Shown piece by piece: positions 1 through 12,661 of a stretch of DNA of 60,000 bases; positions within the stretch are counted from its first letter, which is position 1; each line of letters starts with the position of its first letter. A model generated the notes under the pieces. The model made no database searches. It saw only the letters and a list, made by a program, of their open reading frames with translations, and had not been told where the DNA came from. The stretch lies in contig OU612068.1 in NCBI GenBank assembly GCA_914767715.1, positions 20,462,001 through 20,522,000 of the forward strand, written 5' to 3'. The DNA comes from Membranipora membranacea (lineage: Eukaryota; Bryozoa; Gymnolaemata; Cheilostomatida; Membraniporidae). The translations under genes were made by a program, and so were the position numbers.

Positions 1-1253
1 AAACATCGGGAGTACAAGATATTGTTACAATGATGAACTGGAATTAGGGGTGTAATTTCTTTGAGCCATATACAACAAAAAAACTTACATAATCTGAATC
101 ATCAAACATACAAGAGCATCATGAACATGAAACATTTTGATCAGATGGTTTTAAAAAAAACCAGCTCGCAGAACAAACAGGCCAAAAGGTAACCAGGAGA
201 GTCAACGCAGAGAAGTTCAGAACTGAATTATGTTTTAGTAATTGAACACTACCGGCTTTTTAAGAAGATATTCTTTTACAACATCAAACTACAACATATA
301 TTGTGACTTTATGAACAAGCATTGTTGTAGTTAAAAGCAGGGATATAAATAATGATTTTTTATGATTGGAGGGTTTATGTGGCCAATGTGTTGGCTCTGA
401 TGTGATTGGCTGTTGGGTGGTAAATCAGCCAATCAAAGCCAACATATCAGCTAGGGTCTATGGTATACAGACAGATTTATATTTTTGTTGAAGTTCATAT
501 TCTTTCGCTTTTTCAATAATTTCTCAGAGAGTTGGAAGGGTGTCAAGGCGTTTTGATACAAACATCCGGTTTACAAATTACCAAAAACAGTTTTATCTCA
601 CAACATAAACTATGTCTTTATAATGTAAGTAGGGAGGTGAAGAAAATTAACTACATAGTGTTACAAAGAGGCTTTACACGTGGTGATGACAAAGTTTACC
701 GTTGGATCATTCTTTAGAAAGAGAAAAGCAATATTATAGTAAAACAATATTTGTAAATGACTATGTTAGCCATAATATGCACACCCTGATATCTTGAGCC
801 TCAATATTTATCTACAAAGCATCAAGACAGGCTTAATTTTGAGAGGAAGGGAGCTAGGTTTGGGCTTAGGTTTAGGAGTATGATGTAGATTAGGTTTTGG
901 GCAGCCGATTTAAGTAGTGTGCTGAATTGGGCAGGATTTTTGGGAGGTAGCTCAAATCAATTTCTCACCGCTGAAGATTTGCGACCCTGGATTAATATAG
1001 TTCATGACTTATCAATAGAGCCAATAGTTGAATTTGCAATTATTTATAATTAATTTATCAGTGCAATAGCAGATAGAAAAAATTATGGAATTGGGTCTTA
1101 ATCAGGTTAAACAAGGGAAAGGTTTGTTTGTACGCCAGACTAAGTCAGCTGATCGGCTGGTATTTTATTTACTGCCCTTCAGAAATAAGATGCAGATACA
1201 GGACAGAATAAAGAATCGGATATTAACCGATCAGAATGAATGATTATGCTTAC
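1..1253. other. left flank: no exon recognised
   Basis: This is the downstream side of the minus-strand EFCAB5-like gene, whose last visible exon ends at 1254 with a GT donor in phase 0. The open reading is therefore expected to resume to the left, here or beyond the edge. I found no exon I could defend. An imperfect inverted repeat lies at about 391-450: a CAGCCAATCA-type arm faces its complement across a short loop. It looks like a small hairpin element. Confidence 0.5.
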
Positions 1254-4200
1254 CTCGACACATGACTCGACAAAGTCTACGAAGAACTCGAAGGTATTAT
1301 CTCCTGGTATTTCATCACAGATACTGTATATTAGATCTCTGAACTCGCCCTTAGTCAGCCTGCTGTCTGTCTGTCCTGTCTTCTCCTTAATCTTCTGTAG
1401 GCACTTGTACTTGGCTGTCAGAAATATATTCAATCATTTATGAAACTCTAGGGTTTAATATAAGTGTGTTCCAGCTATATATGATATGCATGGACCCCTT
1501 AAAGACTATCTAAGTGCTCAGACTGCAGGCGCAAGTTAGTGACATTACATAATAAACCACTCATCAAACGGGTGTCTGATGATGTAATGCTTTAAACTTG
1601 CACTTGTAGCCATCAGGGCACTTAGACTACCTGAAGACCGAATATTTTCATTGGGTCTTAAATTTTGCGAATTTGCTAAAACTCAAGTATTTAAGTCCTT
1701 ATTTTGATGATATTTCTAATATAGGTCATGCAACAACTAAATTAAATTTTGTGAGAATCTCCATCATATAAGTAAAGTACTATATTTGGAGAACATTCTT
1801 ACCTCTATTGATAGCCTGTCTCTCCAGTCCATCTTTGTATTTGTGAGTAATAGTCTCAATCTCCTCAATCTCCAGGTAGCCGGAGCCCTCATTATCCCAT
1901 TTATCGAATAGGCTATCAACTCTAGCCTTCTGTTTCATTAGTTGTACTTCCTTGTGTGCCTGTGATGTAAAAGGAAAACAACAACACATCAACTATAAGC
2001 TGAATCCAATATCATACTGCAAAGATCTTCCACCAATTTGACCACGCATTATCTGATAATACCTGAAACCTAGACTAGATCAAGTGTGACCAAATTTGCC
2101 CGCATTTGGAGTTTAGTGCCACCGGCTCACTGATACAATGAGCACAATCAGAATGTGGGCAATTTGGATCAAACATGATCCAGAACCATACAGTGTTATT
2201 TTAATCACATTCGACCTAGTGATAACTGTTATCAATCCAACAAAGACGCATTATCAACTAAACATGCGCGTACCTTCATCAGTCTGGCCATTTTCTCTTC
2301 CTCTGTTTCAATATATCCATCTCTGAGATATCTGCACAGACTCTGGAAGATCTCGAGAGCGGGATTATCTCCCATGAATGTCTCTGTAAGCTGCACAAAC
2401 TGTGATTGGTTGATTGTGTTCTCATCAAAAGCCGACATCTGTGATTGGCTGCCTGTACCTCTTGTATTTAACACTGTAAAATCAAAGATGTCAATGATGT
2501 CAATGATGTCAATGATGTCATAGATGTCATAGATGTCATAGATGTCATCGACGTCATAAATGTTTTTACAGCAGATCAAAGCTGAAGAATCATCAGCAGA
2601 AAACTGGCAGGCTCCCTCACACCATGAAACATATGAAAATTTCTGGCTTGGCATATGCAATGTACAATCTCTCAATAACGAAGACAAAATAGACAACTCT
2701 TTTCTCAGTAATTCACCAGCTGCCTAAATCTTACTTAATCTGGAAATCTAAATCTCGTTCCTGGATAAAGCAGTGCTCAATTTCTTACAATCACATAATC
2801 ACATAGACTTAATAATAAATTTATTATTAAGTCTATGCATAATCATGACTTCTAGTATTGTTGGTTATATGACTTCTCAGTGCAGGACATTAATAAAGGG
2901 GCAAAATGCTAGCCAAGTACAAAATCGAATATTAATTGAGGGCTTATTGTCCTTACTTGTTCTTTCTCTTTCCATATTTGTGCCATCAGCAAACGATACA
3001 CTGAAAGCTCCAGCTCTAGTTGGCTCCCTCTTGAGAGCTAGAGAAAATCAAAAAACTAAATTTAGCTGAGAACAAAGTTTTGGACACGGAGAGAGTTCAA
3101 AAATCTGACAGATTGTCATTCTCAGAGCCCCTAACAATAGGAGTTGTCTTCTACTATGCAGGTAGGGCACAACCGCTGCAAGAATTTGCCAATAGAGTTT
3201 ACATCCTGGAGTGTTTCTCACTGCAAAAAGTCACTCAATACCAGCAGTTCTTACAATGTGAATAATAAGTTGAAACAATAAGCCTGAACATGGACAAGGG
3301 TGTAACAGATTATGAGTGTAATACAACAGAAGAACTGTTAAGTATAGAGGAACAATAACCAAAACAGGAACATTGCAAAATCAATTAATATTAGGATACT
3401 GCAATTCGGACAATGTGGTCAATAATAATAACATTTTGATCTGGTCCCAGACTTCATTAAAGCGGGATATGGAGTACAGTAGAACACGAACACGCCGTAT
3501 CCCATGACATTTCACTCATGTCAGTAGGCAAACATAGAAGATGTATCGCGGATAGAGAGAGATTTGATGAGTTTAGCAGTAAAGATGAGAGGCTAGAGTG
3601 AGTAGTTTCTTGTTATTGGAGTAGTCGAAGCAATCAGTACAAACAGGAAACCTTTCAAAAGTAATCACCCATTTTTCTAGTCCACTCCACAATGTTAATC
3701 TACTTGTTAATGAATATCATATTATGTTGTGTTAACAGGAGGCAACAGAACGTAACAAACAGTCAAACTCTCAACATAGTCGAACACAAGCAGGAAGAAG
3801 ATCACCTTGACCCATAACGGATTGCTCTCTCTCAAGCGAGGCTGAGATTATTCTCTCTGTGAGATTTTTAACATCAGACTCGTCCTCATCGACAGCCTTT
3901 TTCACATCTTCAGCTGCATCGGTGTCAGCTGGAGGGTTCTCTGCTGGTTGATTATCACCAGCTGTGTCCTCAGGGACTTTGTCTTCAGTAGCTGTTTCAG
4001 TAGCTCCTTTTTCTTCCACTGCTTTGTCTGAAACCTGAGTCTGATCAGCAGTTTCATCTGTTTTAGGAGTTTTAGGTGTCTCATCGCTGGCACCAGGCTG
4101 ACTCTCCGAACGCTGAACTTCAGTAGACAGGCCGGGTTCGGTTGACTGTTGCTTGCCCTCACCTGAGCTTTGCTCAACAGGCTTGGGTTCTGATATTGTG

Positions 4201-7200
4201 AAAAAGCATATTGAGCATGGAATGGTGCAAGCTGAAGATCAAGTGCCACAATAACGATGATGGTCTGATGTGATGGAAATGAAGCAACACTGCTGAGGAA
4301 AAATTGATAGGTGCATAGTTTATTGAATCATGCTTTGATCGTGAAGTACCTGCATTTGTGTGTTACGTATTACTGTTGTCCTGTAGTGATCAAAGTCAGT
4401 GTTGAAAATCAGTGCAAGCAATGCAAGAATTAAGGATGAGAGTGTCTCTCCAAATATGTTAGCAGAGTTCTATGAGTGAAGAATTATGCTTAAACAACCT
4501 CTAATAACGTACCCCTGATTGAGCGTTGTATCTAATTTTTTACGTTTTTATCATTAGGAGACAAAACAAGCAATTAGGTTGAGTGCTGGTAATAAATAAA
4601 TACCATCAGGATTGAGTGGAGGCACTTCATCCTGGGCTTCTGACTCATCCGGCTTCTCAGCGGCAGCCGCAGGGTCAGCAGGTTTCACATCTTCCTCCTC
4701 CTTTGGTGGCTCTGCAGGTTCTTCAGCTGGAGCTGGTGGATCCTCCGCTATTTCTGATGTGTCTTTTTCTGTGGCTTCTCCTTCATGTTTCTCTTCGGCT
4801 GTTGCAGGGCGCTCTGATTCCTTAGATGGTATCTCTGTGGCTGTTGCAGTTTCAGCTGAAAATATAAGACAATTAACTAACACAACTTGTTTGCAGCGGA
4901 CTGCAAGAGATTTCAATTTTTATATTTGACTTTATATTGGTACTGAAGAAATCTTCTTTATAGCATTATTCAGATGCGCAAGGCCAAGTAGAGTATGTTT
5001 CTTGTAAAACATGACTGAATGAATCTTTGGTCATCATGCAGAACAGCCAGCATCTGTGCAACTGATTGATACCCATCAGGTTAAGGTGAGCTAATGTAAG
5101 CGGGTGAGAAGGCTTCATTTCTCCTCCTATCATCTGAGATATGTGTACTGTACTGTAATTTATGCTGTGACGACATACCTATTTCAGCAGATGTCTGACC
5201 AGCGGTAGCAGGTGTGGATGACAGATCTTTACTATCAGTCTGAGTATCAGTCTTCTCTGCTACAGGAGCAGATGACTCCTCCTCATCATCAGACATATCA
5301 CTATCCGCTTCATCCACCTCAACAACAGGCCCTATAATTGTACAGCATGGTGTAATACAGCATGGTACTCTATTGAATAAGATGCAAGATGATTGTGTCC
5401 TTCGAAGCTTACTGCTATTGTTGAGGATGTGGAATTTAAGAATTTTATCAATGAGAAGATCAACATTTAAAACAGTTAAGAAAAGGCTACTGCTATGGGA
5501 TACAGCGTAATAAAGAGCATGATATGAAAGTATTATAGCTGTCAGGTGGGGAGTGTTTATAGCAGTGACTGTGTGTGCTCAACCCTGAATTATTATAAGA
5601 AAACTGGCTCACATTTTCTGGGGTTTCTGAGGTGACTTTGTTTCCTGGAATCCTCAGGTTGCTGATCAAAGAAATGCTCAAATAGACTGAGTATTCTGTG
5701 TCTGTCGAGTACTCCGACCTGTTATGGAAAACCAAGGACAATACAAAGGTACCTATAATTGGCGAAAGTTGTCTAAGGCTGCAATGGAGTTGGATCTTTT
5801 GCAATCCTGATCTTGAATAAAAGCTGAGCATGTTTCAAGTTTAATCCAACAGAAATTTAAATTGAAAAGTGTCAATTCTAAATATGTCAGCAGCATCTTC
5901 AGGCAGTAGAATTTGCTCATACCCAATTTATGATTATGAGGCATATAAGGCAAGAGTTGTGTGGGTAATAACGGTAGACTTAATATATCTAGCATATTGA
6001 GTCTATGGTATTAACACAATTGCCTCAGAGAGAGTACGAACCCCAGTGTGATCACACATCATGAAGAGGTTACTCAGAGTTGTCTTCCTCTGGTCTCTCT
6101 CTAGCTCAGAGTGATAAGCATTAGCGCATCTCTTCAGGTGAGTCACAAACAGATCAAATAGTGGTGCTGGATAGTCCTCAACAAATCCTGATACATACTA
6201 CAACAATATCCAACATTAATAATATAAAAGAGATGAAGGTTAGTTAGTTGGGCAGTCAAGTTCTGTTTGGCGCATAAGCCCCCCCCCCCCCTCTTTTTAC
6301 CAATGCCTGGTAGCAATGGAAACAGCTGAAATGAAAAAGCTGCTTTATTTGGACATTTCCTAGTGTTTGATGGATAAGATAATATTACATTTGCAAAAAA
6401 TGCTTTGATTTGTTGACCAGGGTGAAATAACTTAAAAAAGTTTAAACTTGTTTTTTTATATCTTTATAATATGAGGACCCCGTTTTATGGGAAATTGGTA
6501 GGAACCGAAGAGAAAATTAAAAAGACGACCGAGGAGGAGCATATCATACCTCAGTAAAGTCTTGTTTGATGATAGTTCTACCCGTATCATCTGTAGAATC
6601 CATAGACTGAGCATATTGAGCCATGGCCTGCAGTTCTGCAGGTAAATATTCAGTCATATCAGCAAATGATTTCAGCGAGCTCTGAACCTGCAAGTGAATG
6701 AAAAAATGTATAGGATTGAATCTGACAATTTAGAGGTTAATTGAACCTTGCGTCTTTATCACATGTAACTATTGACCATTTGGACCATAGCACATGTATA
6801 CACCTTTTGTTTACTGTTTAAAGTGCTTTGTGGGGGTATCAGTGAGTGCTCTTGGCCATTGGACAACCGGAACAAATCTTTGTCTTGATTGACCAAAACT
6901 GAAGCTTTTCTACCTACCAGAGCCATCTCAACTCTTCCTTCCTCATTACTGGTCCAGTCCAGAAACTGTTCTTGCAGAGCAGCATATCTTCTTACTTTCT
7001 CTAGCTTCTTTAGCTCTGCAGCCTTCTCACGATCTTCTCTCTTTTGCCTTGCTTCATTCTTAATTCTCGCCAATCTAGTTGAAAAAATTCAGATCTATCA
7101 ATCATGCATTGTTCCTGTGGTATAACTTCATTGGACATCACAACACAATCTACTTTGAAGTCAAATTAAAAAAACAAATCAAGACAAAAATGGATTGGCA

Positions 7201-8634
7201 CTGTGCTTGAACCTTACTTGTTATCTTCAAGCTGGAAGATCTGTGCCTTGAGAACTTCGCCCACTTCTCTTAAACTCTTGACATATGGAGAAGCTTCAGA
7301 GAAGTTACTGTATCTGGGATTATTCCTCATCAAGTACTGAGCTAAGTGATTGATAGGGTTGAAATTTGGATCCATCTCATTAGAAGCGGTGAGACCTTTA
7401 TTGTCAGCCTCCATCAGCAGCTTCTCAACCCCCAGAACTAATGTGGGCATGATCGTCTCGACAAGATATGCTCTAGTATCCAAAGTCATCTTGAAGGTAA
7501 GAATAAATGTTTATGAATCTATATCACAGCATAAAAAGGATGACACATTATTCTTAATGAAAAACCATTTTGATGACCAGCTAATCAGGGGGGGTCTTTC
7601 AATTAGAAGGAGCGATGCTTTACTCAAGCAAGTTATCACATCGCTCAAAATTCTCACTCACTTGGTCTTTCAATTAGACAAAATTGTTCCATAATTGCTC
7701 ACTCGGAATGTATGTAGTTCCATCAATGACTGAGCGATTTGTATGCGAGAGCCTAACAGGTATCGCTCACTCACTGGAGTGAGCAATCAGCTTGCGACTT
7801 TGGCTGTTTCAAATTGGAAGACCTCCCTGCAATAAACTCCACAGTGAAACTGCTCCTCAGTTTTTTGCATCTAAACTTTGGTATGACCACTTAACCTGCA
7901 TAGCAGCACAGTAAAATTGTTCAGTAGACCCACCTGGTTGTCATTCATCCACTCTTTAGCCAACATCTCTACAGGAATTCTCCTGGCTAGCTTCTGTGCC
8001 TTCTCTTTAGAAGCTCTGTTGTTTGACTTTTTGTTCTCTCTCATGAAGCTGAGCTGTTTGAAGTTTGTCTGCTCATGTTGCCTCTGCCATTTTCCTGGTG
8101 TTGGTGGGGCTTCAACCTACATCATGTTAGAACATTGTTACATGAAATTATGTATGTTACATACATATAGTTTTCCTTCTTCTATACACTAGGTCTTATT
8201 TAACATTCCTATGTAACAGGCCCCCTTAAGCACAGGTGGCTTGTGTGGGATATATACACCTAGATAGTTTTCATCATTGAGTTATAAGATGAGCACATGC
8301 ACTTTATATATTCTGCTATCTGGTAGTTCGTTATCATGGGATACAAAAATCATACTATTATTTTATTCCTGCACGGATAAAAGGTATTAGACTATAAGGT
8401 ATGATGTTTCTGACACAAATTTATTGAAAGTTAGTCACATGGTATGTGAGGACCACTCGTACTGAGTTATCATCTCACCTCTCTGAGTAGATATCCACTC
8501 GGTACTCTGTTCATAGCAGGAGACCTAGGGGGTGTGATAGCTACCGACCCAGCTGAGCTTAATCTGGCTGATCCACGCTCATTTCTCGCTGAGTGACGAT
8601 CAGATCGCCTTGAGCTAGCTCTAACCTCGGCCAT
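1254..8634 (-). CDS. EFCAB5: EFCAB5-like EF-hand protein, 3' end off the window
   Basis: Thirteen exons join in frame: 8634-8479, 8116-7934, 7489-7218, 7074-6918, 6687-6550, 6197-6018, 5718-5613, 5331-5179, 4855-4604, 4189-3806, 2473-2274, 1959-1803 and 1414-1254. They encode the first 833 residues. The assignment rests on the exon 2/3 block (MLAKEWMNDNQ then MTLDTRAYLVETIMPTL, residues about 103-130), which matches the N-terminal part of vertebrate EFCAB5, and on the following charged helical segment (about 204-256). Residues 398-660 (exons 8-10) are a low-complexity stretch rich in Glu, Pro, Ala, Asp and Thr. A canonical EF-hand loop is visible at 749-760 (DNEGSGYLEIEE: D1, E3, S5, G6, L8, E12), so calcium binding is likely. 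In other animals the family is linked to ciliated and sperm cells; that role is inferred here. The donor after exon 6 (GTGTTA) is weak, and the C-terminal exons are not visible. Confidence 0.86.
2489..2560. repeat. ATGTCA/TAGATGTCA microsatellite in EFCAB5-like intron
   Basis: Tandem copies of a 9-base unit (ATGTCAATG changing to ATGTCATAG) lie just upstream of exon 11 of the EFCAB5-like gene. They produce a run of Asp-Ile-Tyr codons in the antisense frame. The acceptor at 2474 excludes that run from the coding sequence. Confidence 0.85.
2802..2837. repeat. 36-base perfect palindrome
   Basis: CATAGACTTAATAATAAA is followed at once by its exact reverse complement (18-base arms, no spacer). 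It sits in the intron between exons 10 and 11 of the EFCAB5-like gene. Confidence 0.9.
7586..7830. mobile_element. MITE-like element with GGTCTTTCAATT ends
   Basis: The left end reads GGGGGTCTTTCAATTAG and the right end, on the other strand, reads GGGAGGTCTTCCAATTTG, giving imperfect terminal inverted repeats about 245 bases apart. Inside are several copies of a GAGCGAT / ATCGCTC motif in both orientations. It lies in the intron between exons 2 and 3 of the EFCAB5-like gene. A partial relative lies at 35718-35786. Confidence 0.6.
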
Positions 8635-8943
8635 TATCACCACTTGAGTTCCTGTGGCAATAATATTCAAATGAATGAAATATCTGTGAAACTGTATTTA
8701 CTGAACAAAGTATGAATGCATGTTTTTATGTGATTTACACCTTATACTGTAATGCAATTAGTACGATCTGTGCTGTTTTCAAATTTCAAGGTTGCATTGA
8801 TGGTAACCCATAGAGAGAGCTTCCCAGCTTCTCCTTATAAGTCAAGCATGTTCCAGATCTGTGCCTATAATAATTGACTGGGTACAAATCTATTGTACTA
8901 TATATATCTAGTAAAGTTACATCAATGAATTAACTTAGCTAAG

Positions 8944-9082
8944 ATATTTACTAAAGGTAAAAATAAAACAAGATAAACCAAATTCCTTTTCACAGGAGTT
9001 GAGGAACATAATAATTATGTTCCTCAACTCCTGTGAAAAGGAATTTGGTTTATCTTGTTTTATTTTTACCTTTAGTAGATAT
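8944..9082. repeat. 139-base near-perfect palindrome
   Basis: Two 69-base arms (8944-9012 and 9014-9082) are reverse complements with one mismatch (8948 against 9078), around the single base at 9013. It lies about 310 bases upstream of the EFCAB5-like start codon. It has no coding capacity on either strand. Confidence 0.93.
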
Positions 9083-9593
9083 TCCAAAGTGTGGACTTCC
9101 TGATGTACTACTCTTGCAGCAAAATAGCTCATGAAAGTGGTTATCAGAGGATTTAGTTGTATATTGCCTTTTGATCACATAGTATCAGATATTCAGAAAA
9201 TAAAAACTAATTTTCATGAAATGATAGGCTCCAATTTTAGATGCAGGTATAACTTTTGATAATACATAATTTTACCATGCAAAATATTTGTACTCTCTCT
9301 CAGACTAAAATCCCTTAGAGACGAGAAGTGATCATAATGGAATCACTTGAATACGGAGTTGTCTTTTCTCTTACAATATTTTGGGTAAGCAACTTCATAT
9401 AACCCATATGCTTGAATTTTCATCAATGAGTCCATAATTCCTTGATTTTATTAACAATACATGTACATGAACTTTGTCTATATATGTGCACACACAACTT
9501 TTGTAACTTGTCCATGTACACATGTACACACACAAAATTGTTTTTCCAAGTTGCTCACATGTGAGTTCAAGCCTCAGGGTTCTACATGTCATC

Positions 9594-9706
9594 GAGGCCG
9601 TGGGCCCCTGTGACTTACATGCCTTAACTTCGCCAATGTTCAGTGGTTGATACTGGACATTGGCAAAGTAAAGACATGCAAGTCCCAGGGGCTCATGACC
9701 GAGGCC
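9594..9706. mobile_element. hairpin MITE, copy 1 of a CATTGGCAAAGT family
   Basis: Left arm 9594-9644 and right arm 9652-9706 are imperfect reverse complements of about 50 bases around a 7-base loop. The inner ends read CGCCAATGTTCAGT and ACTGGACATTGGCAAAGT. The inner core and part of the outer arm (CCCTGTGACTT / AAGTCCCAGGG) recur in the hairpin at 37882-37980. Confidence 0.65.
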
Positions 9707-10351
9707 CCCAACAACTGAGGTTCCGGCTAAGTCATATTGTGGGGAATTTCAGTCTCTGACTGTTATATATATTAAGCACTGAGGACACATTCTATTCATA
9801 CATTCTAATCATACATTCTATTCCTACACATGTTTTGTCTGTTATAATAATCCTTTATTAATGCTATGACTGTAACTATTTTTAGCAAGCTTACACTCTT
9901 CCCTCTTACAACTTGACACTTCATGTTTGCTAGCGGACGAGACTAAACGCACTTATTTTTTTCTGATTTATACATTAAATCTTTGTAACTCTGTTAGTTT
10001 TAGTTAGATAGTTAGTACACAATAAAATCATAGTATAGTTGATAAACAACACGTTTTTATGCCTGGCTGGTAGCCTTGATTTAAACAGACTTTTCGACTG
10101 GCAGGTTGTCGTTAAGCCTTACGCGTTCATCAGAACAAGTTGGAGATCGGGAATAATTATGCCAAGCCCATGCTGGCTATCCTGACAAGATAGAATTTCC
10201 CGACAATATAATTCTCCCTGGTCATATCAAAGAGTAACTGTTGCTGTTGCTCCTTGGTCACAATTAATGCTTTATAATTATTATCTTTTTTTCGTTGCAT
10301 TTTGGAACTTCTCAGAGATCTCTCACAGCGGAAATTTGGTATAGTTTCCAG

Positions 10352-10357
10352 TTTTAT
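10352..10357 (-). terminator. poly(A) signal of the cysteine-rich peptide gene
   Basis: TTTATT on the plus strand (AATAAA on the minus strand) lies about 105 bases past the stop codon at 10462. A second overlapping TTTATT follows immediately. Confidence 0.5.
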
Positions 10358-10461
10358 TTATTTAACACCTGTGAATAGAAGTATGAATCATTGATGAATG
10401 AATGCATGATTTAAGATATTCAGGCACCATGCTTCTGTCAATGGTTGGTTCTCCACCGCAA

Positions 10462-11709
10462 TTATGCACATCTTCCATTCACACAGCTACCTGTATAAAA
10501 TAATTACACTTGGTTATTAGTATATCATGGATTAGATAGATTAAGCATAGTCTGGACAGGCTGTTGGAACCCCATTCTCGCAGTCAACCAAGACAGTGTG
10601 CTAGATGACACAGCTAATATGTATGAATCCAATTTTTATGATGGATTTTTTTTATTTTACAATTTTACATTCACAAACACTGAGCAGACTAATCATTAAT
10701 TGACACTGAGCAGTTTACGTATGAACCGCAATAATTGAGATAAATATTATGCAAGGCACCACAGTGAAGAACTGATAATCGTTTATAAAAGAAATCTGTA
10801 TCCATTGATATCAGTATGAGATGTTTCTTCTAATCCATGATTATATTTTGGTGACAATGAACAATACAGTTACTACAGCTACTACAACCAATTACAAGCT
10901 CTCTCCACTGTTAAGCGTTTCAGTCATAGCGTTTCAGTCATGTTTTGTCTATGGTTTCAGCAGTGGGAGAGCGATTCCAAATGCAGGCAAAATGGATCAA
11001 AATAACCACTGATTCAATATGCATGGTGAAACATAACTCTCACTCTGATATTATGTTAATTTTTACCTTGTGCGCATGGACAGCCATATGGGTACATTCC
11101 CCCCTTGACCTGAAACTCGCTGCAAGGTGCTCCTAGTGCTGCCTTTGATCGGCAACTTCCACTGTTACAGCAGGAGGTTGTACAGTCATTGCTGAATCTA
11201 CAGAAGTCTCCTTTTCCCTGCAAGTGGGATAACCGAATAAAAACATTGGTGTGAATTCAAAAAAGGAAAATAACCGGGTATTGATATTGAGAGCTTGTGA
11301 TAATGCAAAATGAACAAGTTGTATTACTGATCAAAATCAAAATGAGTAAGTGGTCAAGATAGATAATAGTTATTGTACAATTTTAACTAACTGATAACCC
11401 AGATGGGGATACACATGTTGACAAGATGCGATTAAATACCTGGATTTTTGGTCCCCAGCCACCACTTGGGCGCTGTTCAATGATCTCAGAGACCGCTAAA
11501 CCGATGCTACAATGCAACAAGATATGATCTTGTATTGAATTCTCAACAAAATATGAATGGTTCCATTTATTAAGCTTTGCTGAACAAGCTACTTGAACAA
11601 ACCACATCAAATGAATCAAACACAAAAGTCTTCTAAACTAATCGATACGCCTCGAAAAGTAACAAGTAACTCACCAAATGGCAAGAATGAGGGAGATGGC
11701 GAGCTTCAT
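10462..11709 (-). CDS. small secreted ten-cysteine protein, prokineticin/colipase-like
   Basis: Four exons (11709-11675, 11506-11440, 11217-11067, 10490-10462) join with matching phases 2, 0 and 1 into a 93-residue protein. It starts MKLAISLILAICIGLAVS, a clear signal peptide. The mature part has ten cysteines at 40, 46, 50, 51, 56, 66, 80, 82, 87 and 92: C-x5-C-x3-CC-x4-C-x9-C-x13-C-x-C-x4-C-x4-C. The order C, C, CC, C, C, CxC, C, C is that of the prokineticin / colipase / Dickkopf C-terminal fold; CPC followed by a GRC end is typical. Without the tiny last exon, reading through the donor stops after two codons and loses two cysteines, which supports the four-exon model. It is probably an extracellular ligand or cofactor. 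The N-terminal AVIT motif that activates prokineticin receptors is absent, so receptor activity is not implied. Confidence 0.8.
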
Positions 11710-11944
11710 CTTGACTGAATTGTTGAACAGCTTGACAGCAAATACAAAGTTAAATGTTTCAGCAGCGTCCTTGTTTCATGCAATCATTCATGGGAACAAA
11801 CATGTGTCGTACAGTATACAGTTACTTAGGGCTTGGCATTACAGTGTACCCTAAGTCAATAAAGTATATATTGCAGCCTTTGATTAAAGGTCGATTAAAA
11901 TCGGATGTCATATCACACGCCACATCCCGAAATACAAGTTGCCT

Positions 11945-12117
11945 TAGGGGCTAGGCTGCAATGTCTGCGCCCATTTGCTCTCAGTTTGCAGGCAGGTCGG
12001 AGCACACCTGGGGGCCAACCAAACCCCAGTAGTCGATAGACTGCGGTGGAATTCGAACCCACGACCTTCAACATTTGCATGCTGAAGGGACGGCACTCTA
12101 ACCAACTGAGCTACTGC
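11945..12117 (-). mobile_element. tRNA-derived SINE
   Basis: On the minus strand the 5' part has an A box (TAGCTCAGTTGG, 12102-12113) and a B box (GGTTCGAATTCC, 12048-12059) at tRNA spacing, followed by about 100 bases of unrelated body. The putative anticodon stem CCTTCA/TGAAGG encloses a 12-base loop instead of 7, and the acceptor strands do not pair, so this is a SINE head and not a working tRNA. The left boundary is approximate. Confidence 0.7.
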
Positions 12118-12655
12118 ATATTCCTACTTTCATCAATTAGAAACAATAGAAGTCACCTCCATGAGGGCTAACTTAATCAAGCTGGACCAGATCACAATAA
12201 CAGTGGTGTGTTTGGATTGGATTGGATTTTTTTCCAATATGTTTGAAAGTATTTCAGAGATGGTCCTTCAGCTCGTTGTGTTGGACACAGGGTTGGTTTT
12301 TTTCAAAGTAGTTTCACTTCAGATACGATAGGATATACATTTTGTGTCATATCACACCACCCGATTGTTATCACGAGGTACTCCAATAGTGATAAGAGGT
12401 AGGTTGCATTATAGTGTTATCTATTCTATGATGTCTAGTTTTCAGAGTCTGATTGTGAAATCCTATATTTACTCTTCAAAAGTAGTTGCTAAAAAGCCAG
12501 CTCGATTTGCAGATACTGAATTGCTTTGATTTGGTTGCAGATTATCTGAACTAACAACTATACTTTGATAAGTTAGCCAAGGAGCTGTTGATTAATGATA
12601 TACCCAGCTATTAAATTTATTCCATAACAACATAGAATCAGAAATAAATGACTAG

Positions 12656-12661
12656 TTTATT
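12656..12661 (-). terminator. poly(A) signal of the mosaic protein gene
   Basis: TTTATT (AATAAA on the minus strand) lies 22 bases past the stop codon at 12683. Confidence 0.6.

Larger units (their letters stand above)
8635..10461. other. gene-free interval with two hairpin elements
   Basis: This separates the EFCAB5-like start codon from the end of the cysteine-rich peptide gene on the same strand. It holds the 139-base palindrome at 8944-9082 and the hairpin at 9594-9706. A TTTATT at 10352-10357 reads as AATAAA on the minus strand and is a plausible poly(A) signal for the peptide gene. No coding exon is recognised. Confidence 0.6.

Noticed and set aside
2232-2696. 154-residue minus-strand frame with Asp-Ile-Tyr repeats
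   Set aside because: The repeat run is an intronic microsatellite. The real exon starts at 2473 after a clear TTTTACAG acceptor that matches the phase of the previous exon.
4612-4929. Ser/Gly/Ala-rich plus-strand frames
   Set aside because: They are the antisense shadow of the Glu/Pro/Ala-rich exon 9 of the EFCAB5-like gene.
8944-9082. microRNA precursor
   Set aside because: The stem is too long and too perfect for an animal microRNA hairpin and has no loop. Long-hairpin small RNA remains possible and is noted as a finding.
12043-12117. tRNA gene on the minus strand
   Set aside because: A and B boxes are good, but the anticodon loop has 12 bases and the acceptor arms do not pair; it is the head of a SINE.
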